From the NCBI GenBank assembly GCA_946480175.1, contig CAMLIK010000001.1:76364-117095 (forward strand): 40,732 nucleotides of DNA. Direction: 5' to 3'. This stretch comes from an uncultured Gilliamella sp. (GTDB taxonomy: Bacteria; Pseudomonadota; Gammaproteobacteria; Enterobacterales; Orbaceae). Shown piece by piece: positions 35,969 to 40,732 of this stretch (position 1 is the stretch's first letter; each line of letters starts with the position of its first letter). The notes beneath the pieces are model-generated. The model was not told the DNA's origin and did no database searches. It saw only the letters and a list, made by a program, of their open reading frames with translations. Position numbers and translations under genes: made by a program.

Positions 35969-37984
35969 GTGCGTTTAAATTCAAGCCAACAACAAGCAGT
36001 GGAGTATGTTTCGGGGCCTTGCCTTGTATTGGCTGGTGCGGGTTCGGGCAAAACTCGGGTAATCATTAATAAAATTGCTTACCTCATTCGAGTTAAAGAG
36101 TATTTACCTCGTCACATTGTTGCCGTGACTTTTACTAATAAAGCTGCGCGAGAAATGAAAGAACGTATTGCCCATTCGTTAAGCAAACAAGAGGCCAGAG
36201 GGCTGAAAATTTCCACCTTTCATACGTTAGGTTTAGAGATTGTTCGCCGCGAATATAAACATCTGGGAATAAAATCTAATTTTTCACTATTTGATGATCA
36301 TGATCAATTTGCTCTGCTTAAGGAACTCACTCAAAAATGGTTTGAAGGTGATAAAGACCTTATTAATCAATTACGCTCTACCATATCAAATTGGAAGAAT
36401 GATATTATTGATTCAACCATAGCGATGGCTCAAGCACAAACCAATAAAGAAAAATTATTTGCTCACTGTTATCAACTTTACGAAAAACAACTTAAAGCTT
36501 GTAGTATTTTAGATTTTGATGATCTGATTTTATTACCCACCTTGTTATTAAAAACCAATGAAGAAGTTAGAGAAAAATGGCAAAACCGTATTCGTTATCT
36601 ACTCGTGGATGAATATCAAGATACCAATACCAGTCAATATGAATTTATTAAATTGTTGGTGGGAAGCCGAGCTAAATTTACGGTGGTTGGTGATGATGAT
36701 CAGTCAATTTACTCCTGGCGAGGTGCCCGTCCCCAAAATTTAATCTTACTAAAACAGGACTTTCCGAAACTAGAAGTGATTAAACTGGAACAAAATTATC
36801 GTTCATCAGGAAGAATACTAAAAGTTGCCAATATTTTAATTGAAAACAACCCGCATATCTTTGAAAAAAAATTGTTTTCAGAGTTGGATTATGGTGAACA
36901 TTTAAAAGTGATCTCTGCCGATAACGAAGAGCACGAAGCTGAAAAGGTGGTTAACGACCTAATCGGCCATCGCTTTGCCTATAATAGCCAATATGGTCAA
37001 TATGCTATTTTATATCGAGGAAATCACCAATCTCGCTTAATTGAAAAACTGCTTATGCAATATCGAATTCCTTATCGAATTTCCGGAGGAACATCATTTT
37101 TTGCGCGCATTGAAATTAAAGATCTAATGGCCTATCTCCGTTTATTAACCAATCCAGATGATGATAACGCCTTCATCCGCATTATCAATACACCAAAACG
37201 TGAAATAGGGCCGGCAACTATCCAAAAATTAGGTGAATGGGCAAATCAGCGTGGAGTGAGCCTATATCATGCAAGCCATGATATAAGGTTAACGGAATTA
37301 CTCTCCAGCAAACGTTTAGAAACATTGCATACTTTTATTCACTGGTTCGATTCTCTTATTAAAAAATCACACACTGAACCAATCGACACTATACATGAAC
37401 TACTACATGGTATGCACTATGAAAGTTGGATCTATGAAACGTCAACATCACCCACCGCGGGGCAGATGCGAATGCGAAACGTTGAACAATTAGTAACTTG
37501 GTTACAAGAAATGTTACAGGGTGATGAAATCGATGAAGCATTGACACTAGAACAAGCTGTAGCCAGATTTACGTTACGTGATATGTTAGAACGAAATAAA
37601 ACAGAAGAAGAGCTCGATCAGGTGCAATTAATGACCTTACATGCTTCAAAAGGTCTTGAATTTCCGTATGTTTATCTGGTTGGCATGTCGGAGGGGTTAT
37701 TGCCGCATCAAACAAGTATCGATGAAGATAACATTGAAGAGGAGCGACGACTTGCTTATGTCGGTATCACTCGGGCTCAACAAGAGTTAACCTTTTCATT
37801 TAGCCGCCAAAGGAAACAATTTGGTGAAACCGTTTATGTTGAACCAAGTCGCTTTTTACTCGAACTACCACAAGATGATTTAGCTTGGCAAGATCAACGT
37901 AATGAATTATCACCCGAGAAAAAAATGCAACAAGGCCAAAGCCGCTTAGCTATACTAAAAGCGCAAATCGCTAACGCCAAATAA
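35969..37984 (+). CDS. rep: ATP-dependent DNA helicase Rep
   Basis: The 671-aa SF1A 3'-5' helicase clears proteins ahead of the replication fork. Motifs are in order: Q motif LNSSQQQAV, Walker [10 protein letters not shown] (~21-29), Ia [14 protein letters not shown], motif [10 protein letters not shown], motif [50 protein letters not shown] and [16 protein letters not shown]. The length and the Rep-like ending ([20 protein letters not shown]) distinguish it from UvrD. It starts with GTG, with a weak TTAGGG upstream. Confidence 0.95.
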   Translation: MRLNSSQQQAVEYVSGPCLVLAGAGSGKTRVIINKIAYLIRVKEYLPRHIVAVTFTNKAAREMKERIAHSLSKQEARGLKISTFHTLGLEIVRREYKHLGIKSNFSLFDDHDQFALLKELTQKWFEGDKDLINQLRSTISNWKNDIIDSTIAMAQAQTNKEKLFAHCYQLYEKQLKACSILDFDDLILLPTLLLKTNEEVREKWQNRIRYLLVDEYQDTNTSQYEFIKLLVGSRAKFTVVGDDDQSIYSWRGARPQNLILLKQDFPKLEVIKLEQNYRSSGRILKVANILIENNPHIFEKKLFSELDYGEHLKVISADNEEHEAEKVVNDLIGHRFAYNSQYGQYAILYRGNHQSRLIEKLLMQYRIPYRISGGTSFFARIEIKDLMAYLRLLTNPDDDNAFIRIINTPKREIGPATIQKLGEWANQRGVSLYHASHDIRLTELLSSKRLETLHTFIHWFDSLIKKSHTEPIDTIHELLHGMHYESWIYETSTSPTAGQMRMRNVEQLVTWLQEMLQGDEIDEALTLEQAVARFTLRDMLERNKTEEELDQVQLMTLHASKGLEFPYVYLVGMSEGLLPHQTSIDEDNIEEERRLAYVGITRAQQELTFSFSRQRKQFGETVYVEPSRFLLELPQDDLAWQDQRNELSPEKKMQQGQSRLAILKAQIANAK

Positions 37985-38033
37985 CTTATCGGCATATCAA
38001 AAACCATCAAGTGGTGATTAAATTACAAGACTA

Positions 38034-38078
38034 ATCCATAATTCAAAAAAATTGAGGAACGGGGTTTTTGAGGTGATC
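38034..38078 (+). repeat. Direct repeat copy 1 (core GGGTTTTTG)
   Basis: It opens ATCCATAATTCAAAAAA, continues TTGAGGAACGGGGTTTTTGA and ends GGTGATC. It is matched with a few substitutions and a 2-base insertion by the copy at 38170. Origin unknown; possibly a small intergenic repeat family of this genome. Confidence 0.55.
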
Positions 38079-38169
38079 AAAAGAATTAAATTTATCCTAA
38101 AAAAAGACTATCAAAGATATAAATATCAAATTCATTCTAATTTTTATTATTTCACCTAAATCCAATTTA

Positions 38170-38212
38170 ATCCAAAATTCAAAAAAGTTGAAGAATAGGG
38201 TTTTTGTGAGGT
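38170..38212 (+). repeat. Direct repeat copy 2 (core GGGTTTTTG)
   Basis: It opens ATCCAAAATTCAAAAAA, continues GTTGAAGAATAGGGTTTTTG and ends TGAGGTA. It is spaced ~136 bases from copy 1. Neither copy has strong dyad symmetry. Confidence 0.55.
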
Positions 38213-38340
38213 AAAAAAAAATAATTTCACATTTTATTAATTAATGTTGCATTTAAGTTTATGAACTTTTATCTCAACTTGATTATCTTGTTAAATTGAC
38301 GATATTTTATCTATATAGATGAATAAACCATTAAAAAGCA

Positions 38341-38368
38341 TTGACGGATCAAAATAGCTTTATATAAT
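38341..38368 (+). promoter_or_regulatory. tRNA-Arg promoter
   Basis: TTGACG (38341-38346) and TATAAT (38363-38368) are 16 bases apart, 5 of 6 and 6 of 6 matches to consensus, 31 bases before the mature tRNA. Confidence 0.75.
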
Positions 38369-38399
38369 ACACAACGTTTATTTAATAAATCCAATCTTT

Positions 38400-38476
38400 G
38401 TCTCCTTAGCTCAGCTGGATAGAGCAACGGCCTTCTAAGCCGTAGGTCACAGGTTCGAATCCTGTAGGGGACGCCA
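38400..38476 (+). tRNA. tRNA-Arg (anticodon UCU)
   Basis: The 77-nt cloverleaf has acceptor GTCTCCT / AGGGGAC (one G-U pair), D-arm GCTCAGCTGGATAGAGC, anticodon stem-loop ACGGCCTTCTAAGCCGT with TCT anticodon and T-arm ACAGGTTCGAATCCTGT. The CCA is encoded. It closely resembles E. coli argU and, like argU, serves as an integration target, since an integrase remnant follows immediately. Confidence 0.95.
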
Positions 38477-38605
38477 TTAACAAGCTCAAGAAAATTAAAA
38501 AAAGTTCAAAAAACCTAGTGAATACTAGCCTAATCCTTAATTTACAGCTTATCTAAATTCAAACTTTTATGTTATATGCTCACATATAACTTAAAAACGT
38601 ATAAC

Positions 38606-38746
38606 ATGGGAAAGACAGTAAAACCACTTAATGATACTCTAATCAAATCTTCCAAGCCTAAAGAAGATGATTACACGCTATCCGACGGTAATGGATTATA
38701 TTTATTGATTAATAAGTTGATAAGGCGTTATCATCTGCATGTTTAA
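38606..38746 (+). pseudogene. Tyrosine integrase, N-terminal remnant (P4-type)
   Basis: ATG 38606 starts MGKTVKPLNDTLIKSSKPKE and continues DDYTLSDGNGLYLLINK, the intact DUF4102 N-terminal block of P4-family integrases. After ~37 residues the family match ends and a TAA closes the frame at 38744. The catalytic core is missing. Its position 130 bases past tRNA-Arg is the standard site for such an integrase. The leader (38500-38605) is homologous to the one before the remnant at 219. Confidence 0.75.
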
Positions 38747-38833
38747 AATCATGAGTATAGGTTAGTCTTTCTCGTCGTTTTATCTTGATTGTATTTTCCT
38801 TTTTAGAGTAGTTTATCTTATCCTTTAAAAAAA

Positions 38834-38853
38834 ATTACACGAATTAGTGTAAT
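38834..38853 (-). terminator. Minus-strand terminator
   Basis: ATTACAC / GTGTAAT (38834-38840 with 38847-38853) has a T run of eight on the minus strand. No minus-strand gene is visible immediately upstream of it. Confidence 0.5.
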
Positions 38854-38879
38854 CTTATCCACATATTTCAAAAAAAACG

Positions 38880-39163
38880 TTAAATCACCATTTTTCACAA
38901 AAAAGCACTCAACAAGTGCTTTTTCTGTTTTCTCCCTAGGATAAAAAATGCGTTGATGCATTTTTAATTTGGTTCAAAATAGCTATTCTATTAATGATTT
39001 TTTCTGAAAAACTCGTTATAGTTTCCTTGGATTTTTTATAACAATCCTATTAATAATTCTGTATAAATTTTATAAATGTATCGATAGTTAATATCCCTAA
39101 ACTAACATTTAAAAATTATAAGTAAGTTTTCGTTGTTAATATTAATATAACATAAGGAGAATC
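38880..39163 (+). repeat. Upstream repeat unit, copy 1 (Sel1 gene leader)
   Basis: This ~285-base stretch recurs before the second Sel1 gene (40110-40399). Conserved parts include the GCACT hairpin, a second hairpin AAAAATGC/GCATTTTT (38944-38965), the tract CTCGTTATAGTTTCCTTGGA and the late segment CCCTAAACTAACATTTAAAAA followed by AAGTTTTCGTTGTT and AAGGA before ATG. TTGGAT and TATTAA about 15-16 bases apart are a candidate promoter in both. No ORF lies within it. Confidence 0.7.
38901..38926 (+). terminator. Hairpin terminator in the repeated region before the first Sel1 gene
   Basis: AAAAGCACT / AGTGCTTTT (38901-38909 with 38915-38923), with T-rich tracts on both sides. A closely similar hairpin lies at 40140 after the Sel1 gene, so this one probably ended an earlier family member or came along in the duplication. 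Confidence 0.65.
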
Positions 39164-40087
39164 ATGAAAAAATCATTATTAAACATATTATTACGTTTAT
39201 TTCCTTTTGCCGAGCATGCAAATAAATGCAGCAAATATTTGCATAAGGAAAATTACGAAAAAGCTTTTACTTCTTTTAAGGAAAAAGCAGAACAAGGTGA
39301 TTCAGAAGCACAACACAATTTAGGGGTTATGTATAATAAAGGTGATGGCATAGAGCAAGATAAGCAAAAGGCGTTTTATTGGTTTACAAAAGCCGCGGAG
39401 CAGGGTTATGCTGAAACTCAATATAATTTAGGGATTATGTATGATGAAGGTGATGGCATAGAGCAAGATAAACAAAAAGCGTTTTATTGGTTTTCAAAAG
39501 CCGCAAAACAAGGAGTATCTAAGGCGCAATATAATTTAGCAATAATGTATTATCAAGGTGAAGGCACAGCGCAAGATAAAGATAAAGCAATATATTGGTT
39601 TACAAAAGCGGCAGAACAAGATATTGCTATGGCCCAATATAATTTAGCGATTATATATGGTAAAGGTGATGACACAGAACAAGATAAAGTGAAGGCAGTA
39701 TATTGGTGCACAAAAGCTGCGGAGCAAGGTTACCCCTATGCACAATCTAATTTAGGGGTTATGTATGATAAAGGTCACGGCATAAAACAAGATAAGCAAA
39801 AGGCGTTTTATTGGTTTACAAAAGCGGCAGAGCAAGATATTGCTATCGCCCAATATAATTTAGCGTTTATGTATTATGAAGGTAATGGCGTAGAACAAGA
39901 TAAGCAAAAGGCGGTATATTGGTTTACAAAAGCGGCGGAGCAGGGTGATTCTGACGCCCAATACAATTTAGCGGTTATGTATGATAAAGGAGATGGTGTT
40001 AAGCAAAATAAATCTTTAGCTAAAAAGTATTACCAACTAGCTTATGAAGGGAATCATGAAATGTTTGTAGTAAATTTAAGCAACTAA
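39164..40087 (+). CDS. Sel1-repeat (SLR/TPR-like) protein
   Basis: The 307-aa protein is built from seven Sel1-like 36-residue repeats from ~residue 49 (pattern AQYNLAxMYxxGxGxxQDKxKAxYWxTKAAEQG). These form a curved helical scaffold for protein-protein contacts. The N terminus MKKSLLNILLRLFPFAEHANKC resembles the signal peptide of the next gene but contains Arg, Glu and His in the hydrophobic core. Export is therefore doubtful. AAGGAGA precedes the ATG. The repeats are similar at DNA level, so internal recombination is likely. A terminator follows at 40140. Confidence 0.88.
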   Translation: MKKSLLNILLRLFPFAEHANKCSKYLHKENYEKAFTSFKEKAEQGDSEAQHNLGVMYNKGDGIEQDKQKAFYWFTKAAEQGYAETQYNLGIMYDEGDGIEQDKQKAFYWFSKAAKQGVSKAQYNLAIMYYQGEGTAQDKDKAIYWFTKAAEQDIAMAQYNLAIIYGKGDDTEQDKVKAVYWCTKAAEQGYPYAQSNLGVMYDKGHGIKQDKQKAFYWFTKAAEQDIAIAQYNLAFMYYEGNGVEQDKQKAVYWFTKAAEQGDSDAQYNLAVMYDKGDGVKQNKSLAKKYYQLAYEGNHEMFVVNLSN

Positions 40088-40109
40088 CAGAATAATTAAA
40101 TTATTCCAA

Positions 40110-40399
40110 AAAACAGCTTAAATCACCATTTTTCACAACAAGCACTCAATGAGTGCTTTTTCTTTTTTCCCCAAAGAACAAAATGCGTTGATGCGTTTTT
40201 AATTTGGATCAAAAAAACCATTCAATTAATGATTTTTTGTGAAAAACTCGTTATAGTTTCCTTGGATTTTTTTATAAAAATTCTATTAATAAATTTGTAT
40301 AAATTTTCTAAATACATTGGTAGTTAATATCCCTAAACTAACATTTAAAAATGTATAAGTAAGTTTTCGTTGTTATATAAATATAGTATAAGGAAAATC
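40110..40399 (+). repeat. Upstream repeat unit, copy 2 (Sel1 gene leader)
   Basis: It is homologous to 38880-39163 over its whole length, including both hairpins, the CTCGTTATAGTTTCCTTGGA tract and the leader just before the ATG. It shows that gene plus control region were duplicated together in tandem. Confidence 0.7.
40140..40165 (+). terminator. Terminator of the first Sel1 gene
   Basis: AAGCACTCA / TGAGTGCTT (40140-40148 with 40150-40158; the real loop opens a few pairs) is followed by a T-rich tract. It lies 53 bases past the stop. Confidence 0.75.
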
Positions 40400-40732
40400 A
40401 TGAAAAAAGGATTATTAGTCATATTATCACTCTTATTTTCTTTTGCCGTGTATGCAAATCAATGCAGTGAATATTGGTATAAGGAAAATTATGAAAAAGC
40501 CTTTACCTCCTGTAAAGAAGAAGCAGAGCAAGGTAATGCTGAAGCCCAATATTTTTTAGCAAGTATGTATGATAAAGGTGATGGTGTTGAGCAAGATAAA
40601 CAAAAGGCGTTTTATTGGTATACAAAAGCATCAGAACAAGGTAATACTAAAGCCCAATATAATTTAGCGGTTACGTTTGATGAAGGAGATGGCATAGAGA
40701 AAGATAAACAAAAAGCTGTATATTGGTATACA
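40400..40732 (+). CDS. Sel1-repeat protein, 5' part (runs off the window)
   Basis: The frame is open from ATG 40400 to the window end (111 codons). It has a clean signal peptide (MKKGLLVILSLLFSFAVYA, cleavage before NQCSEY). The protein is therefore predicted periplasmic or secreted. Cys22 and Cys38 (in TSCKEEAEQ) frame the first helix pair and could form a disulfide. Sel1 repeats follow in the same 36-residue rhythm (AQYFLASMYDKGDGVEQDKQ). The upstream neighbour keeps only the first of these cysteines. AAGGAAAA precedes the start. Confidence 0.85.
   Translation, partial: MKKGLLVILSLLFSFAVYANQCSEYWYKENYEKAFTSCKEEAEQGNAEAQYFLASMYDKGDGVEQDKQKAFYWYTKASEQGNTKAQYNLAVTFDEGDGIEKDKQKAVYWYT

Larger units (their letters stand above)
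37985..38340. other. rep-tRNA-Arg gap with a short direct repeat
   Basis: It has no coding frame. It contains two imperfect copies of a ~43-base sequence (listed as repeats) and AT-rich spacer. No terminator for rep is obvious. Confidence 0.5.

Overview
The window is AT-rich chromosomal DNA from a gammaproteobacterium. Housekeeping genes such as srmB, trmA, yaeP, waaC/waaF/hldD, cmoM, plsC, tamA/tamB, hpt, tadA, dapB, fklB, bamE, dusA and rep read like shortened, AT-shifted versions of their Enterobacterales counterparts. Low GC, this gene set and a family of Sel1-repeat proteins suggest Orbaceae (the Gilliamella/Frischella/Orbus group of insect-gut bacteria). That placement is an inference, not a database match.

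Layout. (1) 1-6413 is a decayed integrative element. It begins with the 3' part of a tRNA-Lys-like gene and a broken tyrosine integrase. It then holds a fragmented leading gene (705-1486), a 42-aa protein, two AlpA/excisionase-like regulators, a BRO-N antirepressor, a minus-strand cluster of two ribbon-helix-helix proteins plus a 37-aa membrane peptide, two intact unknown genes, a broken P4-type primase and an AlpA-like gene interrupted by one TAG. The last 780 bases look like non-coding debris. (2) 6414-12875 holds an EmrE-type efflux pump, ahpC with a recognisable tandem OxyR site, srmB, trmA, a candidate small RNA gene, a CusRS-type two-component system and yaeP. (3) 12917-16982 is the LPS inner-core cluster kdsD-hldD-waaF-waaC. 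(4) 17223-21983 is a four-carbon acid sugar (threonate/erythronate-like) operon: DeoR regulator, DUF1537 kinase, PdxA2-type dehydrogenase and GntP-family permease. A strong CRP site lies in the divergent promoter region. (5) 22034-33912 holds cmoM-plsC, a stand-alone MnmD, the hpt-tamA-tamB run, tadA-dapB, an MFS transporter and fklB. (6) 34121-37984 holds bamE, a possible antisense-oriented small membrane protein, dusA and rep. (7) 38400-40732 holds tRNA-Arg(UCU), a second truncated integrase whose leader is homologous to the one at the left end, and two tandem Sel1-repeat protein genes that share their whole upstream region. The second runs off the window.

How it fits together. The centre is stable core genome for envelope biogenesis (LPS core, TamAB, BamE, PlsC), tRNA modification (TrmA, CmoM, MnmD, TadA, DusA) and one catabolic operon. 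Both ends are tRNA-associated accessory regions invaded by related integrases. The items most worth following up are the unassigned small RNA at 10351-10451, the minus-strand RHH/membrane-peptide cluster with its terminator, a C4-like hairpin ahead of 3674, and the duplicated Sel1 genes, of which the first copy has lost its clean signal peptide and one cysteine.
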